A stretch of DNA of 64,000 nucleotides from Candidatus Scybalocola faecavium (GCA_018713145.1 DVFP01000028.1:1-64000), one strand, 5' to 3'; positions 23,151-31,796 are shown, counted from the first letter of the stretch. Program-made: numbers and translations. The notes: generated from the letters alone by a model not told the origin.

Positions 23151-24665
23151 CTATCGTATCCTTGCGGCAAGAGCCTTTCGGTCTGCCTTTCCATTGGGGG
23201 TCAGCGGAATCATTTCCACAGGCCGCAGCGCTGTTGGTATCATAAATTCAGGAAGTTTTTCTTTAAGCATCATATAAAGCTGAAGCTTTGGAACCTCTCC
23301 GGTATAAAAACCATAAAGCCGGCTTTTTTTCTCATCAAAAATGCAGCAGCACCGGCCAATTCCCGGCAGGGCATTAATCGCCTGTTCGATTTCCTCCAGC
23401 TCGATCCGGTGTCCCTGATATTTGATCTGGAAATCCTTGCGGCCGCAGAAATAAAGATTTCCCTCAGCGTCCAGCCGTCCCAGATCTCCGGTACGGTAAA
23501 TTTTTTCCGGATAATGGGGATTTAAAGGATTTAAAGTAAAGCTTTTTTCCGTTTGCTCCGGCCCATTGTAATAACCTAAGGCCAAGCCGGTTCCTGCCAC
23601 ACAAATTTCTCCCACTGCGCCCTCCCGGGTGACTTCCCGGTCATTTTCATCTAAAAGGAAAACCCTTTTATTTGGAAATGGCTGTCCGATAGGCAGGCCC
23701 GCAAGATGATCCTGATTTCTTGGTATCTTATAATAAGTACAGTTGCAGGTAATCTCCGTAGGGCCGTACAGGTTTACAAATTCTGCCCGGGGAAGGGCAT
23801 CCATCCACATTTTCAAGTGTTTTGCCGGCATAACCTCACCGCTGAACATAATCTTTTTCACAGATTCCGGTGTCTTATATTCCAATCCGTGAAACGATGT
23901 GATCAGGCACAAGGCCGACACTGCCCAAACCATGACTGTCACCTGATGATCCCATATAAAATCCATCAGCCCGGTAGGGTTGGAAAACAGATCTCTGGGA
24001 ATGATTACCAGCCTTGCCCCGGTTTTAAGGGCAGAGTAAATATCCTTGACAGACACATCAAAATCAAAGGGCGCCTGATTCCCCAAAGTATCCTCATGGG
24101 TAATATGAAAAATTTCCGTAAAATGATCAATAAAATCCACTACAGATCTGTGGCTTACTACAACACCTTTAGGAACCCCTGTGGAGCCGGAAGTAAAGAT
24201 CCCGTAAAGGGGGTCTGTATCAAGCATAGCCGCGCGGCGAATCTTAAGTCCTGCCTCATCCGCCGGTGTCAGCATCAGTTCCTCCAGTTTTAAAATCCGC
24301 TGATCCGGAAAAATTTCCCGGGCAGTGCTAAAATGCTCTTCATCTGTAATGATCACCGAAGCTTTCAGGACATTTTGGATCTGCGCCAGCCGCCCTCCGG
24401 GGAGAGACGGACTTAACATCACATAAAAGCCGCCGGCATACACGGTGCCGAAAAAAGCCGCCAGGGCATAAATACCTTTTTCCATATAAATACCCACCGG
24501 CTCCCGGCCCTTTATTTCACCAATCAGCCCGCTGCCGATAATGCGGCTGACTTCCATAAGATCTTTATATGAACAGGAAAGCTTTCCATCAACAATACGG
24601 TCCTTTCCTTCCTGATTTTTTGCTGTTTCTTCCAAATAATCTAAAACCAGGACACTTTTTTTCAT
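23151..24665 (-). CDS. AMP-forming amino acid adenylation protein (DltA-like)
   Basis: IFTSGSTGVPKGVVVSH, LYGPTEITCNCTYYKI, YRTGDLGRLDAEGNLYFCGRKDFQIKYQGHRIELEEIE, LTPNGKADRKAL. Confidence 0.9.
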   Translation of the reverse strand: MKKSVLVLDYLEETAKNQEGKDRIVDGKLSCSYKDLMEVSRIIGSGLIGEIKGREPVGIYMEKGIYALAAFFGTVYAGGFYVMLSPSLPGGRLAQIQNVLKASVIITDEEHFSTAREIFPDQRILKLEELMLTPADEAGLKIRRAAMLDTDPLYGIFTSGSTGVPKGVVVSHRSVVDFIDHFTEIFHITHEDTLGNQAPFDFDVSVKDIYSALKTGARLVIIPRDLFSNPTGLMDFIWDHQVTVMVWAVSALCLITSFHGLEYKTPESVKKIMFSGEVMPAKHLKMWMDALPRAEFVNLYGPTEITCNCTYYKIPRNQDHLAGLPIGQPFPNKRVFLLDENDREVTREGAVGEICVAGTGLALGYYNGPEQTEKSFTLNPLNPHYPEKIYRTGDLGRLDAEGNLYFCGRKDFQIKYQGHRIELEEIEQAINALPGIGRCCCIFDEKKSRLYGFYTGEVPKLQLYMMLKEKLPEFMIPTALRPVEMIPLTPNGKADRKALAARIR

Positions 24666-24761
24666 GGCGTTCCTCCTATCTTTTGCTCAGCTTTTGTCCA
24701 GTTTAATATTCCTTAGTTTTTACTCAGCTCTCTGTCCGAGCTGTTCCTCTTTACATGGACA

Positions 24762-24820
24762 AGTATAAAAGACCTACCTTTATTTTCCCTATATTGACTA
24801 TTAAGATTTGTTAAGCCGGG
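24762..24820 (-). promoter_or_regulatory. Candidate promoter of the dlt-like operon with upstream TTAAG direct repeats
   Basis: -10 TATACT (minus, 24762-24767), poor -35, TTAAGATTTG-TTAAGCCGGG 10-bp-phased repeats at 24801-24820. Confidence 0.5.
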
Positions 24821-24879
24821 AGGAATTTACGAAAAATCCTCCGATGACTTATATTTTCCCAGGTTTCAACCCTGCTCTG

Positions 24880-24942
24880 TTAAGGAATCTTAAGGAATCT
24901 TAAGGTCAAAGTCTCATGAAACTAAAATTTATATCGTATAAT
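24880..24942 (+). promoter_or_regulatory. Candidate response-regulator operator and promoter
   Basis: TTAAGGAATC x2 + TTAAGGTCAA in direct 10-bp phase (24880-24909), weak -35, -10 TATAAT at 24937-24942. Confidence 0.6.
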
Positions 24943-25026
24943 AAGGTTCATAAAAATACCATTTTCCGCCTGCTCCCTCTTTTGGGCGCCGGAGAAATAA
25001 CGCATATTTAAGGAGGCACAAAACAA

Positions 25027-25740
25027 ATGAAATATAACCTTTTAATCGTTGAGGATGATGCAGATATTACGGAGCTTCTTACACTGTACCTGGATAATGG
25101 AAACTTTCATATATTTACAGCAAGCCACGGTGAAGAGGCATTAAAGATTGCCGCCCAAAACCAGATCTCTATTGCTCTTGTAGATATCATGATGCCGAAA
25201 ATGAATGGCTATGAATTCATTAAAAATGTGCGCAAGACCACATCTTTCCCGATCATTATCCTTTCCGCAAAAACCATGGATGTAGATGAAGTCCTGGGAT
25301 TAAATATCGGGGCCGATGCTTATATTAAGAAACCATTTAACCCTCTGGTGGTCGTTGCCCAGGTCAATGCCGTTTTGCGCCGGGCTTATGACCTTGCCCC
25401 GTCTGCTCCCCCATCTTCCTCAAAAAAGCTTCTGAAGGTGGGTGATCTTACTTTTGATACAGAAAAATTTCTCCTGTCCAAGCAGGAAAAGATCCTTCCT
25501 CTGACTTTGACAGAACTAAAGATCATGGCTATGCTTATGAAATCTCCCCAAAGGGTGTTTACAAAAGCTCAGCTTTATGAATGTATTAATGGGGATTATT
25601 ATGAAAATGACGATAATACAATGATGGTTCATATTTCCAATATCCGGTCAAAAATCGAAGATAATCCGGAAAAGCCCCAATACATAAAAACAGTAAGGGG
25701 GTTAGGTTATAAAATTGACTACAAAGAAGATTCGATTTAA
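25027..25740 (+). CDS. OmpR-family response regulator
   Basis: Receiver VEDDADITELLTLYL, ALVDIMMPKMNGYEFI; C-terminal winged helix. Confidence 0.95.
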   Translation: MKYNLLIVEDDADITELLTLYLDNGNFHIFTASHGEEALKIAAQNQISIALVDIMMPKMNGYEFIKNVRKTTSFPIIILSAKTMDVDEVLGLNIGADAYIKKPFNPLVVVAQVNAVLRRAYDLAPSAPPSSSKKLLKVGDLTFDTEKFLLSKQEKILPLTLTELKIMAMLMKSPQRVFTKAQLYECINGDYYENDDNTMMVHISNIRSKIEDNPEKPQYIKTVRGLGYKIDYKEDSI

Positions 25741-27337
25741 GAAAATAAAATTTCAGAAAAGCTTTGCACTGACCTGTGCTTTCCATTTTCTTATTTATTC
25801 CACGATCCTGCTTTTTATCTACCTGGCAGTAAACACCTTTATCCAGCTCAGGCTGTCTACCGCTTTTCCTGCGATGGGAGATCTGCTGGCTTACAAGTCT
25901 GCCCTTAAAGAGGATGATTTTTCCAAAATTTCTTTAAGATTGCCTAAGCGGTGCGGCTTTATCGTATTTGACCAGGATGGCCGGACGGTTTACGCCTCAG
26001 ACCGGGAACTGTCGGAAAATATCCATCCAAACAATATTGATGTGATCAGCAGTTATGAAGGGGCCTATTACTCGGTTTATGAAAAAATGGATGAAAATGA
26101 CGGTTCATACTACTATATCAGTTTGACCATACAGGATGAACATACAAATATGCTGCGCATCCTGGGAAGCTGTACCTTAGATCAAAATCTGAATATATTA
26201 TATGGAGATTTGTTCCCGGAACGGACCTTTCTCACAGAAACGGAATTTGAAATGCTCCAGGGAATTTATTCCCACAATATGAATATTGAAAAATACGAGT
26301 ATGTAAATATGGAAAATGAATACCGGGTCCTTGTATTTGTCTCACCCCAAATGACAGCAGCGGCTTATGACAAAGTTATGAGCCGGGCCAATGGTCTGTG
26401 GCTCATGGCAGTGCCGGCGATTTTAGGGGTCATCCTTTTAGAAACATTTTTATTTGCCCGGCGTATCCGCCGTTGGATCCGTCCCGTAAACCAGGCCATT
26501 GCCCACTATGCTGCAGATTCCGTCTTTGATGTTGATGAGAAAAAAGTTCCCAGGGAATTTCAGCCCATGGCTGATAATTTTAGCAAGCTGCTTAAGCAAT
26601 TAGAAAAAGTTCAGAAAGAAAAAGAAGAGATCTACCGGGAACGGCAGCGTATGATTACTGATATTTCCCATGATCTGAAAACTCCCCTTACTGTGATCCA
26701 GGGGTATTCTAAGGCATTTATGGAAAATATGATCCCGGAGGACAAAAAAGAAAAATATTTAACAGCCATCTACAACCGCTCTGTGCTGGCGGCCCAGCTT
26801 ATTGATACTTTATTTGAATATATGCGCATGGAACATCCCAGCTATCATCCGGATATGGAAGCTATGGATCTGGCCCGTTTTATCACTCAGTTTTTGGCTG
26901 AAAAATACAGCGAGATTGAAAACAATCATTTTTCTCTGGAAGCAGACATCCAGGAAACGCCCATTCCCTTCCATGGTGATAAAAAGCTTTTAACCCGCCT
27001 GATGGAAAATCTTCTTGGCAATGCCTTAAAGTACAATCCTGAGGGAACAACGATTTTTGTATCCCTCCATGCCTGCGGCCGGGAGATCATCCTGACTGTG
27101 GCAGATAATGGCACCGGTATCCCCAAGGAGATTGCCGGACAGGTATTTTCACCCTTCATTACCGGCAGCGCCGCCCGCACCAGCGGTGACGGCACAGGGT
27201 TGGGACTTGCCATCGTCCGTCAGATCACAGAGCTCCACAAAGGACAGATTTTACTGGCTCAGCCTCCAAAAAAGCCTTATGCCACAGAATTTGTCCTGAA
27301 TTTTCCCGGGGAAACAGATCCGGCAGATAGGCTGTAA
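25715..27337 (+). CDS. Sensor histidine kinase
   Basis: H-box ISHDLKTPLTVIQGYSKA, N-box ENLLGNALKYN, GTGLGLAIV; overlaps response regulator. Confidence 0.94.
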   Translation: MTTKKIRFKKIKFQKSFALTCAFHFLIYSTILLFIYLAVNTFIQLRLSTAFPAMGDLLAYKSALKEDDFSKISLRLPKRCGFIVFDQDGRTVYASDRELSENIHPNNIDVISSYEGAYYSVYEKMDENDGSYYYISLTIQDEHTNMLRILGSCTLDQNLNILYGDLFPERTFLTETEFEMLQGIYSHNMNIEKYEYVNMENEYRVLVFVSPQMTAAAYDKVMSRANGLWLMAVPAILGVILLETFLFARRIRRWIRPVNQAIAHYAADSVFDVDEKKVPREFQPMADNFSKLLKQLEKVQKEKEEIYRERQRMITDISHDLKTPLTVIQGYSKAFMENMIPEDKKEKYLTAIYNRSVLAAQLIDTLFEYMRMEHPSYHPDMEAMDLARFITQFLAEKYSEIENNHFSLEADIQETPIPFHGDKKLLTRLMENLLGNALKYNPEGTTIFVSLHACGREIILTVADNGTGIPKEIAGQVFSPFITGSAARTSGDGTGLGLAIVRQITELHKGQILLAQPPKKPYATEFVLNFPGETDPADRL

Positions 27338-27378
27338 TCCTCCAGGCCATTTGCTGTATTGGACCTTTCCGGATATGC

Positions 27379-27663
27379 TCACCCATAGCAGACATTTTCC
27401 AGGATTTCTGTCAGCGCATTGCCGCTGCTGGTATGACAGCGTACAATCTGAGCATTGGATCTTTTGGCTTCAGCAACAGCGCATTTAGCCATTTTGTGGG
27501 ACACAGTATTGGTAAATAGTATGATCAGATCCGGCTTGCCGATCTGGCTTCCCAGTTTTGTAGACATTTGAGTAAAGACTTTTGCCTTACAGTTATAGTT
27601 TTTACAGATTTTTTTATACTGGCACACCATACAATCATGGCCGCCTACAATAACAATACTCAT
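27379..27663 (-). CDS. DUF2325 family protein
   Basis: MSIVIVGGHDCMVCQYKKICKN...LIILFTNTVSHKMAKCAVAEAKRSNAQIVRCHTSSGNAL. Confidence 0.8.
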   Translation of the reverse strand: MSIVIVGGHDCMVCQYKKICKNYNCKAKVFTQMSTKLGSQIGKPDLIILFTNTVSHKMAKCAVAEAKRSNAQIVRCHTSSGNALTEILENVCYG

Positions 27664-27688
27664 ATTTAGGCCAATCTCCTTTCCTTGT

Positions 27689-27723
27689 CATCAAGCCCTG
27701 CCTTTGTCTGGCAGGGCTTGATG
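27689..27723. terminator. 14-bp perfect hairpin between flavodoxin and DUF2325 genes
   Basis: CATCAAGCCCTGCC-loop-GGCAGGGCTTGATG. Confidence 0.6.
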
Positions 27724-27730
27724 TTTTAAA

Positions 27731-28162
27731 TCAAAGGGACGCAAGCTGCTGTCCCAGGCTGCGGCACTCTTCCAGGCCGTCATCGTCCGGGGTTTCATTA
27801 ATAATAAGACCTTCATCACCAATCACATTGGCGCCTGCACTCTTCATCCGTTCTACCCAGTCACGCATCCATTCTCCATCTCCCCAGCCATAGGAACCAA
27901 ACAAAGCAATATTTTTGCCGGAAGCAAATTTTTCCACTTCCTCAACAAAAGGCTCCATTTCCGTCTCTTCCAGAACCTCTGCTCCCATAGCCGGGCAGCC
28001 CAGAGCAAAGGAAGAAACATTTTTCAGGTCATCTAAAGATGCCGCTGAAACTTCTAAAACCTCAGCTTCCTTCCCGGCCTGTGTGATCCCCTCGCCTACA
28101 GCCTCAGCCATAGCCTGTGTATTTCCTGTCTGTGACCAATAAACAACATAAATTTTACTCAT
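27731..28162 (-). CDS. Flavodoxin
   Basis: IYVVYWSQTGNTQAMAEAV FMN-binding loop, FGSYGWGDGEWM. Confidence 0.94.
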   Translation of the reverse strand: MSKIYVVYWSQTGNTQAMAEAVGEGITQAGKEAEVLEVSAASLDDLKNVSSFALGCPAMGAEVLEETEMEPFVEEVEKFASGKNIALFGSYGWGDGEWMRDWVERMKSAGANVIGDEGLIINETPDDDGLEECRSLGQQLASL

Positions 28163-28187
28163 TGTACTAATCCTCCTATTTTGGTTT

Positions 28188-28832
28188 TTATAAGGTCAAA
28201 TTAAAATTTGACGCACTGACACCGCGGATCTTTCTCCGCTTTGACTCTGGTGTCATGATAATATCTGAAAAGCCTGCGCCGGCGTTTACCCGCCGGATCA
28301 TAAGCTCCTTGGCCTGTTCAAACTGTTCAAACAGCTTTAATGTTTCGGTCAGGTTGTCATAGACCTTCCAGTATCCGGTATATAAATAGTTTTTCCCCTG
28401 ATTAATGATAAAGCCATACACATCCCCCACCGGGTAACCGAGAAGCAATCCCATTTCATGAGGAAATTCCCTCTTGCGCTGACGATACTGTCCATATCTT
28501 TGGCAAAACAGATCAAGGACATCTTCCAGGCGGATTTTTGTGTAACCCAGCCAAGCAAGAAGTTTTTTTACCCCTTCCTGGGCCATATATGCCTCCAGCT
28601 CATAAGAGCGGTATAAAAGGAAGGTGGTCTTTTCATTTCCTTTATAAATGATCCTTGCTGTTATATCACTGCGCCTGAAAAGCCGCTGTACATGTTTTTC
28701 ATCCTTGCTGCTTACTATAAACAGATTAGATACCTTCAAACCGGCCAACAGGGGGGAGCACTGAAGCGCCATCTGCATTTTCAGGGCTTTTAAATCGGTA
28801 TTGGTTATAATCTGAAATACATCTTCGCTCAT
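28188..28832 (-). CDS. DUF3793 family protein
   Basis: LQCSPLLAGLKVSNLF, EFPHEMGLLLGYPVGDVYGFI. Confidence 0.75.
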   Translation of the reverse strand: MSEDVFQIITNTDLKALKMQMALQCSPLLAGLKVSNLFIVSSKDEKHVQRLFRRSDITARIIYKGNEKTTFLLYRSYELEAYMAQEGVKKLLAWLGYTKIRLEDVLDLFCQRYGQYRQRKREFPHEMGLLLGYPVGDVYGFIINQGKNYLYTGYWKVYDNLTETLKLFEQFEQAKELMIRRVNAGAGFSDIIMTPESKRRKIRGVSASNFNLTL

Positions 28833-28847
28833 GTGTCCTCCTTTGTG

Positions 28848-28863
28848 GTTAGTATCAACTAAC
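28848..28863. promoter_or_regulatory. Palindromic operator GTTAG-N6-CTAAC upstream of the DUF3793 operon
   Basis: GTTAGTATCAACTAAC, followed by TAGTTATATACTA. Confidence 0.6.
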
Positions 28864-29043
28864 TTAGTTATATACTACCGGAAATCCTTATTTCCGTCAA
28901 TAGGGGTTAATGAAAACAAATTCTCATTATCATCTGTTTGTAATATTATTGTTTCCAGGGTTATAGGGCTTTATGTACGGAAAATTTCATTTGCAGCCGG
29001 CATCAAAGCTAAACGCCCAATGCCACCTCCAGATGGCATTGGG

Positions 29044-29208
29044 AAACCACTGGGCAACCATGCTTCATCGAAGCTTAGCGGATTTTATAAAATTAAGCTG
29101 CATGATTTAGGGTACCGCGTGGTATATCAGCTGATTCAGGAAAGAGATCGTATGCGAATCATTATTATATCCGTTTATCTAACAGATCCTCCATACTCCT
29201 TAAGCTGA
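29044..29208 (+). pseudogene. RelE/ParE-family toxin remnant
   Basis: KPLGNHASSKLSGFYKIKLHDLGYRVVYQLIQERDRMRIIIIS without a toxin N-terminus or partner antitoxin. Confidence 0.6.
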
Positions 29209-31249
29209 TGATCAGCGTGGACATATTGTGGAGCAGGGCTGAGGTGGTGGGCTGGATCACACCGCCTACCCCTAAAAGGATCAGGGCCGTGTTTATGATA
29301 ACGATACGCCGGTAATTTTTCTGGATCCGGACCATGAGACGGTCGCTTAAATTTTTTAAGGTGACGATCTCATTAAGATCATTAGCGGAGATAGTAATGT
29401 CCGCAATCTCTCTGGCGATCTGGGCTCCGTCACTAATAGCGATGCCTACATTGGCGGCAGAAAGGGCCGGGGAATCGTTGATTCCATCTCCCACCATAAT
29501 CACCTTGCGGCCAAGGCTTTTTTCCTTTTCCACAAATCCTGCCTTATCCTCAGGCAGCACTTCTGAATAATATTCATCAATCCCGACCTGGCGGGCGATC
29601 GCTGCTGCGGTACGCTCGCTGTCGCCGGTCATCATAACGATCTTTTTAATCCCTGCAGCCTTAAGGGCAGAGATCACCGATGCCGCTTCCTCCCGGATAG
29701 GATCCTGGATACAGATCACAGCGGCAAGTCTTTGCTCGATGGCCAGATATAAGTGGGAATATTCCGGAGACAGATTGTTAAAAGTATCCATCTCTCCTTC
29801 CGGGATCTGGCATTTTTCATCTTCAAACACAAAGTGATAGCTGCCGATGATCACCTTTTTTCCTTCAATAAATGAAGAGATTCCGTGAGCCACAATATAG
29901 TCTACCTTAGAGTGCATTTCCTCATGTTCCAGATTTTTAGCCTTAGCGGCATCCACTACCGCCTTGGCCATGGAATGAGGGAAATGTTCCTCCAGGCAGG
30001 CAGCGATGCGCAGCATTTCATCCGGATCCCGGTGGTCAAAGGTAACAACTTCTTTTACTGTCGGCCGGGCATTGGTCAGTGTTCCCGTCTTATCAAAGAC
30101 AATGGTAGACGCCTCTGCCATAGCTTCCAGATATTTTCCCCCTTTTACTGTCATATAATGATTTCCCGCTTCCCGAATCGCGGAGAGCACCGCAATAGGC
30201 ATGGCCAGCTTTAAAGCGCAGGAAAAATCCACCATAAGCACAGCCAGCGCTTTTGTCGCATTGCGGGTGATCAGGCCGACAAGGCCTGTGCCAAGAAGAG
30301 TATAGGGAACAAGACGGTCCGCCAGATGCTCTGCCTTGCTTTCCAGTCCGGACTTTAATTTTTCTGAATCCTCGATCATGGAAACGATCTTTTCGTAGCG
30401 GTTATTTCCGGAAACGGCCCGGACCTTTACTGTCAGCTCCCCTTCTTCTACTACGGTGCCTGCGTACACATATCCCCCGGCTTCTTTTTTCACTGGCATG
30501 GACTCACCGGTCATGGAGGACTGGTTGACCATCCCTTCGCCAGCAGTAACATCTCCGTCAAAGGGGATCACATTGCCCATATGTACAACAACCTCATCCC
30601 CTTTTTGGATGGTTTCTGAGGACACTAAAATCTCCTGCCCGTCTTTTAACAGCCAAACGCTGGAAATATTTAAAGACATACTCCGGGCCAGGTCGCTGAC
30701 GGATTTTTTATGAGTCCAGTCTTCTAAGATCTCACCGATGCCCAGCAAAAACATTACCGAATTGGCGGTATTAAAATCTCCCCGGAGCATGGATACAGTA
30801 ATGGCCGTAGCGTCTAACACAGGCACTTCCAGACGCCTTTTAGAAAGGCATTTCAGGCCGTGATAAATGTACTTTGCGGATTTAAATACTGTATAAGCGA
30901 TACGTATCGGTTTTGGAAGGAAAAACTTCCGTCCAAAATGAAGAAGGACCCGCATGGTCAGACGGTCCCGGAACTGATGGTTCAGCTCACGCCCTGAGCT
31001 GGCAGTTACATTTTCCGGCACATGAACCTGATCATAATGAAAAGCCTGTATATCCCGGATCAGCTCAGACCGGCTGCCTGTAAAGGTTATCGAAGCGTCA
31101 CAGGTGTACTCATACACCTTAACACTGGTCACATTTTCCAGCTTTTCCACATAATATTGAAAAATATCCGCCTGCTTACAGGTCATACGATTCTGGGCCA
31201 GATGTATACGCATCCGGCCCTTTGTTTCATGTTTAATAATAAATTTCAC
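29165..31249 (-). CDS. P1B-type heavy-metal ATPase (P1B-6/FezB-like candidate)
   Basis: DKTGTLT, MTGESMPVKKE, EEHFPHSMAKAVV; TM motif VDFSCALKLAMPIAV instead of CPC. Confidence 0.88.
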   Translation of the reverse strand: MKFIIKHETKGRMRIHLAQNRMTCKQADIFQYYVEKLENVTSVKVYEYTCDASITFTGSRSELIRDIQAFHYDQVHVPENVTASSGRELNHQFRDRLTMRVLLHFGRKFFLPKPIRIAYTVFKSAKYIYHGLKCLSKRRLEVPVLDATAITVSMLRGDFNTANSVMFLLGIGEILEDWTHKKSVSDLARSMSLNISSVWLLKDGQEILVSSETIQKGDEVVVHMGNVIPFDGDVTAGEGMVNQSSMTGESMPVKKEAGGYVYAGTVVEEGELTVKVRAVSGNNRYEKIVSMIEDSEKLKSGLESKAEHLADRLVPYTLLGTGLVGLITRNATKALAVLMVDFSCALKLAMPIAVLSAIREAGNHYMTVKGGKYLEAMAEASTIVFDKTGTLTNARPTVKEVVTFDHRDPDEMLRIAACLEEHFPHSMAKAVVDAAKAKNLEHEEMHSKVDYIVAHGISSFIEGKKVIIGSYHFVFEDEKCQIPEGEMDTFNNLSPEYSHLYLAIEQRLAAVICIQDPIREEAASVISALKAAGIKKIVMMTGDSERTAAAIARQVGIDEYYSEVLPEDKAGFVEKEKSLGRKVIMVGDGINDSPALSAANVGIAISDGAQIAREIADITISANDLNEIVTLKNLSDRLMVRIQKNYRRIVIINTALILLGVGGVIQPTTSALLHNMSTLIISLRSMEDLLDKRI

Positions 31250-31263
31250 ACTAAAAACCTCGA

Positions 31264-31554
31264 TTACTCTTGTACAGCCTGTTCAGTCTCCGGTTCATCC
31301 TCCTGGATGGCGGCAGCTTCTTTGGCAGCTCTTTCCTCATTGATCATCTTGGCTTCTGCCAGAATATCCTCAGCATTTTCCTGAACTGTGGTGGCTGTTT
31401 TCATAACACAATCCTTCGCTCTTAAGGCAGCTGCTGTGCAGTTTGTGTAAACTTTCTTCGCGTCTTTGCTGGAAAGGAGCTTAACCCCTGCGGTGCCAAA
31501 AAGCACTCCACCTGCAAAAATACCTAAACATTTTAATTTAGAAATATCAATCAT
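31264..31554 (-). CDS. DUF6110 family small membrane protein (possible FezA-like)
   Basis: N-terminal glycine-rich helix LGIFAGGVLFGTAGVKLL, charged C-terminus; directly upstream of the P-type ATPase. Confidence 0.72.
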   Translation of the reverse strand: MIDISKLKCLGIFAGGVLFGTAGVKLLSSKDAKKVYTNCTAAALRAKDCVMKTATTVQENAEDILAEAKMINEERAAKEAAAIQEDEPETEQAVQE

Positions 31555-31615
31555 CTTTAAGACCTCCTAAAATTTTTTATCAGGGACAGATTTCCTGTGG
31601 GAAACCTGCGGGAAA

Positions 31616-31699
31616 TTATTTATGTTTATACCCTGTATACATAACCATAATGAAGGAAATCACCATGGCCCATGCCCAAAATTTATGATGTTTCAACAA
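31616..31699 (-). CDS. Unannotated 27-aa single-helix microprotein
   Basis: Reading frame MLKHHKFWAWAMVISFIMVMYTGYKHK* with TTG start, GGGAGTG ribosome site, promoter immediately upstream; below the ORF-track length cutoff. Confidence 0.65.
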   Translation of the reverse strand: MLKHHKFWAWAMVISFIMVMYTGYKHK

Positions 31700-31736
31700 A
31701 ATCACTCCCTTTTTTGGAATTTTTGTATTTCTTTAT

Positions 31737-31765
31737 ACTATAAAATCACAAATTTAAGAAGTCAA
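31737..31765 (-). promoter_or_regulatory. Sigma-A-type promoter of the fez-like operon
   Basis: Minus strand TTGACT-17 bp-TATAGT. Confidence 0.7.
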
Positions 31766-31781
31766 TTCTAACCTTTATTGT

Positions 31782-31796
31782 CGATAAATATTATCA
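31782..31796. promoter_or_regulatory. Candidate Fur box
   Basis: TGATAATATTTATCG on the minus strand, 12 of 14 defined positions of TGATAATNATTATCA. Confidence 0.55.

Noticed and set aside
29165-31249. Calling the P-type ATPase a cadmium or copper exporter
   Set aside because: It lacks the CPC membrane motif and N-terminal CxxC used for those assignments.
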